From positions 36,205-100,204 of the forward strand of contig JAUMUM010000004.1 in the NCBI GenBank assembly GCA_030530685.1: a DNA stretch of 64,000 nt, given 5' to 3'. A program made the translations under genes and the position numbers. Positions 8,325-18,800 of this stretch are shown here, piece after piece. The DNA is from Actinomycetaceae bacterium. GTDB taxonomy: Bacteria; Actinomycetota; Actinomycetes; Actinomycetales; Actinomycetaceae. Numbering within the stretch: the stretch's first letter is position 1; each line of letters begins with the position of its first letter. A model generated the notes under the pieces. It did not search any database and was not told where the DNA came from. It saw only the letters and a list, made by a program, of their open reading frames with translations.

Positions 8325-10319
8325 CTAGCTCTGTCTCACGACATTGAGGATCTCCTCCCCCCACTGGGAGAGCTTGACGGCGCCTATGCCGCGCACGCGC
8401 CCGAGCTGCGCGAGCGTAACCGGCTTGGCGATGGCGATGGCCCGCAGACTCGTGTCGTGCAGCACGACGTAGGGCGGGCGGCCAATGCGCTGCGCGACGC
8501 CGAGCCGCCACTGCACGAGGGCCTCGAAGAGGGCGACGTCGTCGGGATTGTTCGCGGCAAAGGCGGCCGCCTCCTCCTTTCGCCTCTCCCGGTAGCTCTT
8601 GGCTCGCGAGACCGGTTTTTCCGGCTGCGGCCACACGCCGTCGAGGAAGCGCGACATCTTCCGGCTGGATCGCTGCCCGTTGCCCTTGGCGTAGGAGATG
8701 CTCAGATGCTGCTTGGCGCGCGTGACGCCCACGTACATGAGGCGGCGTTCTTCAGCCACGCCGTGCTCCCCCTTGGCAAGCGAGATCGGCATGAGACCTT
8801 CGCTCATGCCCGCGAGGAACACGGCCTGCCATTCCAGGCCCTTGGCCGAGTGCAGCGAGGCGAGCGTGACGCTGTCGACGTTCGGTGCATCCTGGATCTG
8901 GGCCCGCTCCTCCAGTTCGGCGACGAACTCCACCATGGACGCATCCCTGGCCGCCTCCATGTCCTCGGCGAGCTTGAGCAGGGCGGCCAGCGCCGACCAT
9001 CTCTCGCGCGCAGCCCCGGCCTGCTCGGGCGCCTGTTCGCGCCACCCCGATTGCAGCAGCACCGACTTCACGTTCGAGGCAAGCGGCCCATCGACGCCTC
9101 CCCGCGCCGCGGCCCGCATGCCGACCATCGCTTCGCGAACCTCGCGCCGCGAGAAGAACCTTTCCGAGCCCCGCAGGGAAAAGGCGATCCCGGCACGCGA
9201 GAGCGCCGCCTCGAACTCGGCCGACTGCGCGTTCGTGCGATAGAGGATCGCCATCTCGCCCAGCGGCACGCCCTGGTTCTTCAGGTCGAGGATCTGCCCG
9301 GCGATGGACTCGGCCTCCTCGGCGTCGCTGGCATACTCGTGGAAGGCCACCGGCACCGAGGATGGCAGCTGGGAGACGAGCCTGACGGCGCCCTTGGAGG
9401 TATCCGCCGCGATGACCTCGTTGGCACAGGCGACGATCTGGGGGCTGGATCGGTAGTCGCGAATGAGCTCGACGGTGCGTGCGGTCGGGAATTCCTTCGC
9501 GAAGCCCGCAAGGTAGGACGAGGACGCCCCTGCGAAGGAGTAGATGGTTTGCGAAACATCGCCGACGACGCACAGATCCTTGCGGTCGCCCATCCACAGC
9601 TGCAGGAGCCTGTGCTGGACGGGCGAGACGTCCTGGTATTCGTCGACGACGAAATGCCGGTACTGCTGGCGAACCGTGCGGGCGATATCGGGCCTGTCGA
9701 TGAGTATGCCAATGAGCAGGAGCAGGACGTCCTCGAAGTCGATGACATTGCGCTGCGACTTGACGTCCTCATAGGTGCGCATGAGGCGCGCGATCTCTTC
9801 GGGCCCGTATCCGCCCACGTCCCCCCGCCCCGAGGCGAGGGCCCTGGCTGGGTAGTCCTCCGGAACTGTCAGGCCGACCCGCGCCCACTCGATTTCCGAG
9901 GCGAAGTCCCGGATGGACACGGAGTCGTTCTTCATGCCGAGTTGGCCGGCAGCCTGGGCGACCATGGCGAACTTGTGCTCGGCGATGGCGGGGATGGTGC
10001 CACCTATAGCCGTGGGCCAGAAGTAGGACAGCTGGCGCAGGGCCGCCGCGTGGAAGGTGTGGGCCGCGACGCCGCGGGCGCCGAGGTCGCGCAGCCGCGA
10101 GCGCAGCTCCCCCGCCGCGCGCGAGGTGAACGTCAGCGCCATGACATTGCGCGGATCGTAGGCGCCCGTGCGCACGCCGTGGGCAATCCGGTAGGTAATC
10201 GCGCGGGTCTTTCCCGTCCCTGCACCGGCGCGCACGCACAGCGGCCCGTGCAGGCACGTGGCCACCTCCCTCTGCTCGGGGTCCAGGTACGCGAGCAGGT
10301 CTTCGTCCGACTGAGTCAT
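8325..10319 (-). CDS. uvrD2: ATP-dependent DNA helicase UvrD2 (SF1, with C-terminal HRDC domain)
   Basis: 664 residues from ATG 10317-10319 (MTQSDEDLLA), preceded by a strong GGAGGA ribosome binding site; the frame is open further upstream but that part is non-coding. Walker A AGAGTGKT is at residues 31-38, motif II DEYQD near 240, then GDVSQTIYSF, and the late UvrD motifs VTLASLHSAKGLEW and RRLMYVGVTRAK. An HRDC domain (about residues 585-660, IGRPPYVVLHDTSL) ends the protein, which distinguishes UvrD2 from UvrD1. It is a 3'-5' DNA helicase for repair and replication. Its neighbour nudC is in the same orientation upstream. In M. tuberculosis an ABC1-type kinase gene, whiB7 and a mycoredoxin gene lie between the ThiF-like gene and uvrD2; they are absent here. 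Confidence 0.95.
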   Translation of the reverse strand: MTQSDEDLLAYLDPEQREVATCLHGPLCVRAGAGTGKTRAITYRIAHGVRTGAYDPRNVMALTFTSRAAGELRSRLRDLGARGVAAHTFHAAALRQLSYFWPTAIGGTIPAIAEHKFAMVAQAAGQLGMKNDSVSIRDFASEIEWARVGLTVPEDYPARALASGRGDVGGYGPEEIARLMRTYEDVKSQRNVIDFEDVLLLLIGILIDRPDIARTVRQQYRHFVVDEYQDVSPVQHRLLQLWMGDRKDLCVVGDVSQTIYSFAGASSSYLAGFAKEFPTARTVELIRDYRSSPQIVACANEVIAADTSKGAVRLVSQLPSSVPVAFHEYASDAEEAESIAGQILDLKNQGVPLGEMAILYRTNAQSAEFEAALSRAGIAFSLRGSERFFSRREVREAMVGMRAAARGGVDGPLASNVKSVLLQSGWREQAPEQAGAARERWSALAALLKLAEDMEAARDASMVEFVAELEERAQIQDAPNVDSVTLASLHSAKGLEWQAVFLAGMSEGLMPISLAKGEHGVAEERRLMYVGVTRAKQHLSISYAKGNGQRSSRKMSRFLDGVWPQPEKPVSRAKSYRERRKEEAAAFAANNPDDVALFEALVQWRLGVAQRIGRPPYVVLHDTSLRAIAIAKPVTLAQLGRVRGIGAVKLSQWGEEILNVVRQS

Positions 10320-10632
10320 GCTTCCTCCTTCGCCACCAGTTTCCCACGTCCCTCCGACACTTTTCGCGCGGTGCACTCGCCTGTGGGTATCCCGCAGGGC
10401 GCCGCGCACGGACAGGGGCATGCACGATGCCACGCGCGCAAGCCGTCCGCGTTACGCCAACCGGGCCTTCGTCACGCCGGCCGGGCCTTCGTCACGCCGG
10501 CCGGGCCTCCGGTGTCGGCCTCCAGCGGCCACTACCGCCAACTAAATGCCGCCCGAAACCAGCCGCCAATGCCACAGGCCGCATTGCCGCAGGCCGCAGG
10601 CCGCATTACCGCCGGCAAAAGGCCTGCCGCCC
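10320..10632. other. 313-bp gap upstream of uvrD2 with 20-nt tandem repeats
   Basis: This lies between the uvrD2 start and the nudC stop, both on the minus strand. It holds the uvrD2 ribosome binding site, the three-copy 20-nt repeat listed separately, and a second GC-rich patch at about 10575-10615 with several GCCGCA repeats. I see no gene. Confidence 0.6.
10451..10510. repeat. Tandem repeat, 20-nt period, three copies
   Basis: Units starting at 10451, 10471 and 10491 read GTYACGCCRRCCGGGCCTYC. The second and third are nearly identical. They lie between uvrD2 and nudC. No flanking target duplication or transposase is seen. Confidence 0.8.
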
Positions 10633-11628
10633 CTACCCCCGCGAATTCGGACTGCGCCCGGGCTGATGCGCGAGCTCCGCGCTGGTCCACCCGGCGCTCT
10701 CGAGCGGCTCGCCGAGCCACCGCTCGATGAGCATCCACGCGATCGACGTCGGATTCGGCAGGCTCACCTCGCCGGCGGCCACGGCCGCCTTCAGATCCTG
10801 CCTGCTGAAGAAGCGCGCGTGCTCGACCTCCGTCCCGTCAACCTGAACGTCGGCCTGCGAACCATTCGTCCACCCCTCGAAGGCGAGCATGAGCGAGCGA
10901 GGGAACGGCCACGGCTGAGAGGCGACGTATTCCACGCGGTCGACGGCCACGCGCGCCTCCTCGAACACCTCGCGCCTGACGGCCGCCTCCAGCGTCTCGC
11001 CGGCCTCGAGGAATCCCGCCAGCACCGAGTATCGCCCCGGGGCCCACGCGCGATTGTGGCCGAGCAGAAGCTCGTCGTCGTCATTGCGGATTGCCATGAT
11101 GACGGCCGGGTCGATCCTCGGGAAGACGGAGTGGCCCTCCTCGCAGCGCCGCTCCCACCCGCTGGGAGCCTCCCGAAGCGCGCCGCCGCATTCGTGGCAG
11201 AAGCGCGTGACCTTCCGCCACTGGATAATGGCCACGGCCTCGACCGCGAGCGCCGTCTCGTCGTCGGGCCACTCGTGGGCTCGCACGCGCACGTCCTCGA
11301 AGTGCACCGGCTGACCGTCGATCTCCGGCTCGACGGCGCCCGGAAGGTCGCCTCGGTCGCCAAGCGTCCCGGTGCCCGAGACGTCGCAGGCAAAGTAGGG
11401 CACGTCCGCGACCCTTCCGAGGTAGACGGCGTCCTCCGCCCCGTGGAGGCGAGCCTGGGGCCAACTGACGGCCACGACGCCCCGCTGTCCGGCGGCCAAC
11501 TCGCTGCCGCGCACGAGGAGGAACCGCGCCTGCTTGCTTCGCCGCACTCGCTCGCGGGTGTCCGGGTCCTTGCGGACCGGTTCGTCGCGATCGACCGCTC
11601 CACGAGCCAAGTTCGGCACTGATACCAT
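10633..11628 (-). CDS. nudC: NAD(+)/NADH diphosphatase NudC (Nudix hydrolase)
   Basis: 331 residues from ATG 11626-11628 with AGGAGGG 5 nt upstream. A zinc ribbon is seen as C144, C147, C162 and H166. The Nudix helix spans residues 205-227, followed by the NudC-specific SQPWPFPRS (237-245). It hydrolyses NADH/NAD+ to NMN(H) plus AMP and in other bacteria removes NAD caps from RNA. One departure: the Nudix consensus REUxEExGU reads REVFEEARV here, so Arg226 stands where Gly is usual. The catalytic glutamates are intact. Start and family are secure. It is divergent from glgX, and the position next to uvrD2 matches Rv3198c-Rv3199c. Confidence 0.93.
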   Translation of the reverse strand: MVSVPNLARGAVDRDEPVRKDPDTRERVRRSKQARFLLVRGSELAAGQRGVVAVSWPQARLHGAEDAVYLGRVADVPYFACDVSGTGTLGDRGDLPGAVEPEIDGQPVHFEDVRVRAHEWPDDETALAVEAVAIIQWRKVTRFCHECGGALREAPSGWERRCEEGHSVFPRIDPAVIMAIRNDDDELLLGHNRAWAPGRYSVLAGFLEAGETLEAAVRREVFEEARVAVDRVEYVASQPWPFPRSLMLAFEGWTNGSQADVQVDGTEVEHARFFSRQDLKAAVAAGEVSLPNPTSIAWMLIERWLGEPLESAGWTSAELAHQPGRSPNSRG

Positions 11629-11778
11629 GAGGTCCCTCCTGCGATGCGCATCCACGATGTGACCTGCGGCGAAAAGAATACCAGCCAGGCACGGCTGGCT
11701 CGAACGTCCCAGTACGGTGCGACGAGCACGACAAGAGTGGGACAACACAAAATGCGGCCGGCGCGCAAGGCGATCTGC

Positions 11779-11790
11779 AATAATGGCGAG
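11779..11790 (+). promoter_or_regulatory. -10 box of a leaderless glgX promoter
   Basis: AATAAT at 11779-11784 ends 6 nt before the GTG at 11791, so transcription would start on the start codon itself. No ribosome binding site with normal spacing is present. I see no clear -35 box. Confidence 0.5.
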
Positions 11791-14124
11791 GTGGAGTTGA
11801 GTACGGAATCGGATCGAGGGGTACGAATACCGGAAAATACGACGCCGGCACGCAACCTGCCGGCGGGACTCGGCGCACACCTCATCGATGACGGCGCAGA
11901 TTTCGCCGTCATGGCACCGCACGCGAGTAGCGTCACGCTGTGCCTGTTCGAAAGGGACGCCACCTCGGCCATGACCGAGCGCCGCTACGCCCTCAACCCC
12001 GTGCTGCAAGGCCTGTGGGCCGGCTTCGTTCCGGGCGTGGGGCCCGGCCAACTCTACGGCTACCGGGTCGACGGGCGCTGGGCGCCCGAGTCCGGCCTGC
12101 TCCACAACCCCGCCAAACTCTTGCTCGACCCGTACGCCCGGGCCATTGAGGACTCCCCGCGGCTCCACCCGGCCCTCTACAGCCACACGGTCTCGCATCT
12201 CGGCGAGGTCGTGGGGCCCGCGCAATCGCCCCCCGATCCGCGCGACTCGGCGCCCTACATGTCGCTGGGCGTCGTCACGGCCGAGGAGCCGCACCCGGCG
12301 AGCCACCCGTACACGCCCTGGGACAGGACGGTCATCTACGAGGGACACGTCAAGGGGCTGACGGCGCTGGCGCCGGGCATCCCGGCCGAGCTGCGCGGGA
12401 CCTACGCCGGCCTCGGCCACCCGGCCATGACCGACTACCTGCGCGAGCTCGGCATCACGGCCATCGAGCTCCTGCCCATCCATGCCAAGATGGCCGAGCC
12501 CTTCCTCACGGGCAAGGGGCTGGACAACTACTGGGGCTATAACACGCTCTCCTACTTCGCACCGGAGCCGAGCTACGCCACCGAGGCCTCGCGCGAGGCC
12601 GGCCCCCTCGCCGTCGTCGCCGAAGTCAAGGCGATGATCGAATCTCTGCACGCGGCGGGAATCGAAGTCATCCTCGACGTCGTCTACAACCACACGTGCG
12701 AGGGCGGGATCGACGGCCCCACGGTCTCGTGGCGCGGCCTGGACCAGACCACCTACTATATGCCTCACCCCCACGATCCCGGCAAGCTCATGGACACGAC
12801 GGGGTGCGGCAATTCGCTCGACTTCCGCCGCCAGGCGGTCATCCGCATGACACTCGACTCGCTGCGCTACTGGGTGTCCGAAATGGGCGTGGACGGCTTC
12901 CGTTTCGATCTGGCCGTCACCCTGGGTCGCAACGGTCAAAACTTCGACCCCAACCACCCCTTCTACGTGGCCATGTCCTGCGATCCCGTTGTCGGCTCCG
13001 TCAAGCTCATCAACGAGCCGTGGGACCTGGGCCCGGACGGATGGCGGACGGGGCAGTTCACCGCGCCGACGGCCGACTGGAACGATCACTTCCGCAATAC
13101 CGCCCGCAGCTTCTGGGTCTCGCAGCCGCGGTCCCTGACCTTCGGCGGGCACGGCGGCGACATGCGCGACCTGGCCACACGCCTGGCTGGCTCGGCGGAT
13201 CACTTTGGCCACGGCCGCATTCCCGGCGGACGCGGAACATATGCCTCCATCAATTTCGTCACGGCGCACGACGGCTTCACCCTGCGCGACCTCGTTTCGT
13301 ACGACGTCAAGCACAACGAGGCCAATCTCGAAGATAACCGCGACGGCAACAACGACAACCTCTCATGGAACCACGGGCACGAGGGCAGCGAGGACGCCCC
13401 GCCCGATATCCTGGCCGCCCGGCGCAAGACGATCCGCAATCTGCTCGGTATGCTCGCGCTGTCGGCCGGCACGCCCATGATCACAGCCGGCGACGAATTC
13501 GGCCGCACGCAGCTGGGCAATAACAACGCCTACTGCCAGGACAACGAGCTCGCCTGGGTCCACTGGAACATGGAGCCGTGGCAGAAGGACCTGTACGAGA
13601 CCTCGTCCTACCTGTTGCGCCTGCGCCGCGAGCACCCCGTGCTGCGACCGACCGGCTTCTACACCGAGTACGCCTCCGACGCCGATGCCATCCTCGACCT
13701 CGAGTGGTACGACATCTACGGCGAGGCCATGCCGCAATACCGCTGGTTCGATCCGACCTACCGCACGCTCCAGATGCTGCGGTCAGGCGGTGGTGTGGAC
13801 GCCGATGCGCTCATTGTCTTCAACGGCTCGATCCACCCCGCGCAGTTGCGCCTGCCCGTCGGGCGAGGCGTGCCCTTCGAGCTCGTGTGGGACTCGACGT
13901 GGGAGCGCCCCCGCCCGAAGAAGCCGGTCTACACCGCCGGCGCGGCGACGTCGATCGGGCCGCTGTCGGTGCGCCTGTACCTGGCGTGGCCGGCCTCGGA
14001 CGAGGGCGACGCGTACGGGGCTGCGGCCGGCGGCGAGGCTACAGCCATCGGTGGGGTCACGGCCAGCGGCCAGGCTGGAGCCGGCGTGAGAGGCACCGTC
14101 GGCAAAGAAAGTGCCGCCAACTGA
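11791..14124 (+). CDS. glgX: Glycogen debranching enzyme GlgX (GH13 isoamylase type)
   Basis: 777 residues from GTG 11791. An N-terminal CBM48-like beta domain (about 20-110) is followed by the GH13 (beta/alpha)8 barrel and a C-terminal beta domain. Catalytic residues are visible: nucleophile Asp373 in GFRFDLAV, acid/base Glu409 in LINEPWDLG, and transition-state Asp494 in TAHDGFTLRD. The WGYNTLSYFAPE block typical of GlgX is at about 249-260. It cleaves alpha-1,6 branches of limit-dextrin during glycogen breakdown. The end after residue ~735 is a Gly/Ala-rich extension. No other glycogen genes are in view. Initiation looks leaderless. Confidence 0.95.
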   Translation: MELSTESDRGVRIPENTTPARNLPAGLGAHLIDDGADFAVMAPHASSVTLCLFERDATSAMTERRYALNPVLQGLWAGFVPGVGPGQLYGYRVDGRWAPESGLLHNPAKLLLDPYARAIEDSPRLHPALYSHTVSHLGEVVGPAQSPPDPRDSAPYMSLGVVTAEEPHPASHPYTPWDRTVIYEGHVKGLTALAPGIPAELRGTYAGLGHPAMTDYLRELGITAIELLPIHAKMAEPFLTGKGLDNYWGYNTLSYFAPEPSYATEASREAGPLAVVAEVKAMIESLHAAGIEVILDVVYNHTCEGGIDGPTVSWRGLDQTTYYMPHPHDPGKLMDTTGCGNSLDFRRQAVIRMTLDSLRYWVSEMGVDGFRFDLAVTLGRNGQNFDPNHPFYVAMSCDPVVGSVKLINEPWDLGPDGWRTGQFTAPTADWNDHFRNTARSFWVSQPRSLTFGGHGGDMRDLATRLAGSADHFGHGRIPGGRGTYASINFVTAHDGFTLRDLVSYDVKHNEANLEDNRDGNNDNLSWNHGHEGSEDAPPDILAARRKTIRNLLGMLALSAGTPMITAGDEFGRTQLGNNNAYCQDNELAWVHWNMEPWQKDLYETSSYLLRLRREHPVLRPTGFYTEYASDADAILDLEWYDIYGEAMPQYRWFDPTYRTLQMLRSGGGVDADALIVFNGSIHPAQLRLPVGRGVPFELVWDSTWERPRPKKPVYTAGAATSIGPLSVRLYLAWPASDEGDAYGAAAGGEATAIGGVTASGQAGAGVRGTVGKESAAN

Positions 14125-14134
14125 GTGAGACAGT

Positions 14135-14215
14135 CAGCCGCGTGACGCTCAATCGGGCGCTTATCCAGCCAGCCGCGTAACGCTCGGCCGGGCGCCTGTC
14201 AGCCGCGCACCGCTC
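14135..14215. repeat. Degenerate tandem repeat between glgX and dapC
   Basis: CAGCCGCG starts at 14135, 14170 and 14200, each followed by a related GCTC-rich stretch (periods 35 and 30 nt). The core recurs at 14244, inside the last codons of dapC. The gap between the convergent genes is otherwise empty. Confidence 0.6.
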
Positions 14216-14242
14216 CGCCGAACCGCCAGCTGAGCGCGACAG

Positions 14243-15382
14243 TCAGCCGCGAGCCGCGAGAACCTTGGGCAGGCGCACCAGGCGCCGGACAGCCTCGGCG
14301 ACGGCGTCGTCGGTGGCGGTCAGGCTCATGCGCACGCGATCCCTTCCGGCCTCGCCGTAGAAGTCGCCGGGCGTGACGACGATGCCGAGCTCGGAGCACG
14401 CATAGACGATATCCCACCCGCCGGCCACGCCCCGCGCGTCGGCCACCCAGAGGTACAGGCCGGCGTGCGACAGCGGGTCGTTGACGAGGCCGGCGCCCCG
14501 CAGAGCTCCGAGCAGATGCTCGCGCCGCCGCCCGTAGACCTCGCGCTGTGCCGCCACGTGCGCATCGTCGCCCAGGGCGTAGGCCATCGCCTCCTGAACC
14601 GGACCGGGCATGAGGAAACCCGCGTGCTTTCGCACCTCGGTGATGGGCCCGACGATGTGAGCATCACCGGCCAGGAAGGCCGCGCGGTACCCGGCCAGAT
14701 TCGACTGCTTCGACAGGGAATACAGGCTGAGCAGGCCCCGGTAGTCGCCGCCGCATACGCGCTCGTCGAGCAGCGAAGGCGCCTCGTCGACGTCCCAGGT
14801 CAGCGCCGCGTAGCACTCATCCGAGGCGACGATGGCTCCGCGCTCGCGCGCCCACTCGACGATCCGCGCGAGCTCGCCGACGTCGAGGACGTGCCCGTCG
14901 GGGTTGCCCGGCGAATTGATCCACAGCATGCCGATGCCATCGGGCCAGTCCTGCGGCCTGCGCGGGTCCACTGGGACGGGGCGCGCGCCCGCCAGCCGAG
15001 CGCCGACGTCGTACGTCGGGTAGGCGACGTGGGGGAAGGCGACGGCATCGCCCTCGCCCAAACCCACGAGCGCCGGAAGCAGCGCCACCATCTCCTTGGA
15101 ACCGAGCGTCGGCAGAATGCCGCAGCCCTCGCGTGTGGCCAGGCCCCGGCGGCGCTCGAGCCAGGCGTAGATAGCCTCGCGTAGCTCGGGCCGGCCGACC
15201 GTCGGCGGATACCCCGGGGCATTGGCGTGGCGGGCGAGCACGCGCCGGATGGCCTCGGGAACCGGGTCGACGGGCGTGCCAATCGTCAGGTCGACGACGC
15301 CGTCCGGGTGCCGGGCCGCCCGCTCACGCACGGGCACAAGGCTGTCCCACGGGAAATCGGGAAGCGCGCCTGTGTGCAGCAT
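14243..15382 (-). CDS. dapC: Succinyldiaminopimelate transaminase DapC (class I/II PLP aminotransferase)
   Basis: 379 residues from ATG 15380-15382 (MLHTGALPDFPW). The PLP lysine is Lys225 in SLYSLSKQSNLAGYR. The substrate-binding Asn motif INSPGNPDG lies at 155-163 and the cofactor Asp is in ASDECYAAL (186-194). The DapC hallmark FPWDSL starts at residue 10. It makes N-succinyl-LL-2,6-diaminopimelate for lysine and peptidoglycan synthesis. Its start lies 4 nt past the stop of the ferredoxin gene, and the same fdx-dapC pairing exists in M. tuberculosis (Rv1177-Rv1178), so the two form an operon. Confidence 0.93.
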   Translation of the reverse strand: MLHTGALPDFPWDSLVPVRERAARHPDGVVDLTIGTPVDPVPEAIRRVLARHANAPGYPPTVGRPELREAIYAWLERRRGLATREGCGILPTLGSKEMVALLPALVGLGEGDAVAFPHVAYPTYDVGARLAGARPVPVDPRRPQDWPDGIGMLWINSPGNPDGHVLDVGELARIVEWARERGAIVASDECYAALTWDVDEAPSLLDERVCGGDYRGLLSLYSLSKQSNLAGYRAAFLAGDAHIVGPITEVRKHAGFLMPGPVQEAMAYALGDDAHVAAQREVYGRRREHLLGALRGAGLVNDPLSHAGLYLWVADARGVAGGWDIVYACSELGIVVTPGDFYGEAGRDRVRMSLTATDDAVAEAVRRLVRLPKVLAARG

Positions 15383-15386
15383 GCGC

Positions 15387-15713
15387 CTAGTCTTCCTCGC
15401 CCCGGGGCGGGATCTCGTCGATGTACGGGTGATCGAAGCCCGTCGGCCCGAGCGACTGGGCCCCGCCCGGCGAGCCGATGTCGTTGAAGAACTCGGCATT
15501 GACATCGTTGAAGACGGACCACTCCTCGGGAAGGTCGTCCTCGTAATAAATGGCCTCGACAGGGCAGACCGGCTCGCACGCCCCGCAGTCCACGCACTCG
15601 TCGGGGTGGATGTATAACGTACGCTCGCCCTCGTAAATGCAGTCGACTGGGCACTCGTCGACGCATGCGCGGTCTTTGATATCGACGCACGGCAGGGCGA
15701 TGATGTAAGTCAT
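15387..15713 (-). CDS. fdxA: 7Fe ferredoxin (3Fe-4S/4Fe-4S), FdxA type
   Basis: 108 residues from ATG 15711-15713 (MTYIIALPCVD), with AAGGA 5 nt upstream; an ATG 6 nt earlier is less well placed. Cysteines at 9, 17, 21, 25, 40, 43, 46 and 50 give the pattern of the 7Fe/8Fe ferredoxins of Actinobacteria (CVDECPVDC, then CVDCGACEPVCP). It is a small cytoplasmic electron carrier. The C-terminal 50 residues are an acidic tail typical of the family. It is cotranscribed with dapC. Confidence 0.95.
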   Translation of the reverse strand: MTYIIALPCVDIKDRACVDECPVDCIYEGERTLYIHPDECVDCGACEPVCPVEAIYYEDDLPEEWSVFNDVNAEFFNDIGSPGGAQSLGPTGFDHPYIDEIPPRGEED

Positions 15714-15832
15714 GACCATCCTTTCTTCGTATCTCTCAGCCTAGTCCTTTGCCAGGCGCGCAAAACTGCGGGGTACGACACCTCGGCCCTCGATCGGATC
15801 GCGGACCGGCCGGCCGAAGCCCCGCAGCATCG

Positions 15833-18800
15833 CTAGTCGCAGACGACGGCGTCGACCGGGTCGTAGGTCCACGAGGTCGTCTTATCCTCGTGAACGTTGC
15901 CGTCGCGCGAAACCTTCCGCCAGATGTCCACGGTGAAGCCCGAGTCTCCCGCTCCCGAAGGCTCGCAGTCGGCCGAGGGGTTCCTCTTGGTCGTGGGCGC
16001 CACCCGGTTGTACGGGTCCGAGGTCTTGGTTTCGACCTTCCAGTACTTCGTCGACCACAGGCGCGAATGGACCTTGCCGTCGGCGACCCACGTGTCGATG
16101 ACCGCACCGTAGGGGGTGTTGTTCTCCCAAACCATGTCGATCTGCCCCTCCCACAGGGTGGCCTCGCGGCCCATTGGGTAGCGCTCGAAGTACTTGGAGT
16201 GCGGCTTGTGCTCGATGTCCTCGTACCCGGCAAGGAAGCCGATGTTGTACATATTGGTCGACAGCTGCGAGAGCCCGCCGCCCATGGCCGTCGAATTGAA
16301 ACCGTTGGCGACCACACCGGAGGAAACGAAGCCGTTGCTCGCGTCGATCGGGCCGAGCGTGTCGAGCAGCGAGAACTGCTCCCCCGGCTTGACGAGCGTG
16401 TTCGTCACCTTGCCTGTGCCCACTCGCAGGTTCGTGGTCCTCACTTCGTCGTCGGTTAGCGGCGTCTCGATTTCGGCGACGACCTCCTTGACGCCCATCT
16501 TCTCCGCGTCTTCCGTCGTGAACTCGGGAGAGATCGCCTGGGTGTCGATCTGAACGGTGCGGTCGGAGGAGAGCACGGCCTTGGTGGCGTCCTCGGACAG
16601 GCGATCGTCGTCGATGCCAACGCCGTCTTCCGATGGCGTGATCTTTGGCGTTTGGTGGTTGACGATCTCGATGGTCGCATCCTTGCCGTCCTTGAGGACC
16701 GACGGTGCGCCGGCGCGCACGAGGTCGCCCAGGGCGGTGGGATCGAGCTTCATGACGAGGTCGCCGTCGTCGGCGGAGAACCGGGCGACGGACGCGAGTT
16801 GCTCCGGGGTGATGTGGACGGGCGTCGAATCGACCGTGACCGTGAGATTGCCCGACACGAGTGGCTTGGCGTAGTCGTCGACGGCCTTGGAGGCTTCGTC
16901 GTCGGTGATCTCCGGGTCCTCCCTTGTCACGGGGATGACGACGGGGTCGGCGGAGACCGCCCCCGTGCGCATGGCCGTCAGCGCGGCCTCTCGGTCCACG
17001 GTTTCGCCCTTCGCGGAGGGAGTCGCGACGGCCCTCGTGCCCTCGAAGACGATGCTCGCGTTGACCGGGGCCGAAATGGTCTCGTCCGTCAGGGCCTTGA
17101 CGGTATTGCTGAGCTTGGTCTCGTCGACCTTGACGACCGGGGCGACGTCGGAGCCGCCCGAGATGCTGTCCCACACGCGCCCCGGGCTCAGCGAGAAGCC
17201 GGAGATCGCGTCGAGGGTGGCCTCGGTGTCGAAGGCCGCAGAGAAGTCGGAGGGGTTGATCTGCCGGGTCTGCGAGCCGACCTTGACCGTCATGGGATTG
17301 CCGACCCTGGGGGCCAGTTCCGCGTTGAGCTTCTTGGCTGCCTCCGAGCGGCTCATGCCGCCGATGTCCACGCCGGCCACGCTGGCCTGGGAGGGGATGT
17401 TGCTCGTGAAGTAGTAGGCCACGCCAATGTAGGCGATGGCGAGCAGGAGGAAGGGCACGACGAAGAAGGGCCAGCGCCAGCGCCTCTTTCGCCTGGCAGA
17501 CGGCTCGCTTGGCGCGGCTGGCGGCTCGTCGCTTCCGGCACTGGAAGCCACTGGCCGCTCGCCGCCCCTGGCGGATGAATCGCTACTAGCGTGCGACGCG
17601 TCGCCTCCGGCGGGCGGCGTGCTGGCCGCGGCAAGCGGGGCGCCGAGTTCGCCTGGCCCGCCGAGTTCGCCTGGCTTGCCGGCGCCGGCGGGGGCGACGG
17701 GTGCAATGCTGGCTCCGGCGGCCCACCCGTGCGGCTGACCGGGTGCGGCGTACGGCTCGCCGGTGTCGGAACCCACGCCGACGGATTCGTCGCGCGGATC
17801 GGCCGCCAAGCCGAACGGCACGGCAGACCGGGCGGCCTCGTCGTATCCGTGCGCCACGTTGGCGTCGTGCGCGACGGGTGCCGCGTCGTCTGCGATAGAA
17901 GCGCCGTAGCCTGGCGCATCGGCGATCGGCGGCTGGGCCGAGTCGGCAGCGTCGAAGGCCGACGGTGGCGTCGCAGCGGTCGCGGCAATGGTGGCCGTGG
18001 CGGCATCCGCGTATTCGGCGTCCCCAGCCTCGTCGGCGCCAGCGACGGCGTCCGCCGACGCCTCATCGCCCGACTCAGCGACCTGCCCGGGCGCGGACAT
18101 GCCCGCGGCGATGGCCTCGGGACTATCCGAGCCCGCCCCGTCATGGCCGAGCTCATCGGAGTCGTCCGAGGCCGGCGCGCTCGCGGCATTCGAGGCTTCC
18201 GCCCTGGAGGCCTCGGTCCGTTCGCCCATGAGGGCCTCGAATAGCCAGGCCGGCTCCCTCTCACCGCTGTACATCGGGATGCCGAAGTCGTCCTCCTCGG
18301 CCGGGGCCGGTGCGCCATCGGCAAGCCCGCCCGCATCGGGAGCGTCCACGGAGGCAGGCTCGCCAGCAAGGGCGGGCTCGTCCACGGAGTCAGACGCGGC
18401 AACGGGAACGGGCGCGGCAGCGGCCTCGGATGAAGGCTCCTCGGCGGAGGCAAGCTCGGCAGCGGCCTCGGATGAAGGCTCGGAAGCATCGCCGGATGAA
18501 AGAACGGCTCCGGCCGCGGGGGTGGCGAGTTCTTCGAGGATGCCGGCGGCAGGCTGCGCGTCTGCCGGGGCCGGTGACTCATCCGTGGCAGCCGGCGGCG
18601 CTCCCGCAGTGGCCGGCTGCGCGTCCATAGTTGGCGCGGAGGCTGGCTGCTCGCTCACGACGGGAGGCTGCGCGTCCGCCGTCGGCTGCGCTCCCGCAGT
18701 GGCCGGCTGCTCGAATGCATCGTCTTCTGGGGACGCCGGCGCCTCGCCGGAGGATCCAGAATCGGCGGCCGCGGGTCCGGATTGTTCGGCGGCCGCGACA

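Noticed and set aside
7875-10730. A 951-codon open frame on the plus strand, antisense to uvrD2
   Set aside because: uvrD2 has all helicase motifs and a ribosome binding site on the other strand. The plus-strand product is Arg/Gly/His-rich with no family features, as is usual for antisense frames in high-GC DNA.
11629-13314. Extension of the nudC frame far upstream (893 codons in total)
   Set aside because: The upstream part is antisense to glgX. The ATG at 11626-11628 has an ideal ribosome binding site and begins the NudC homology.
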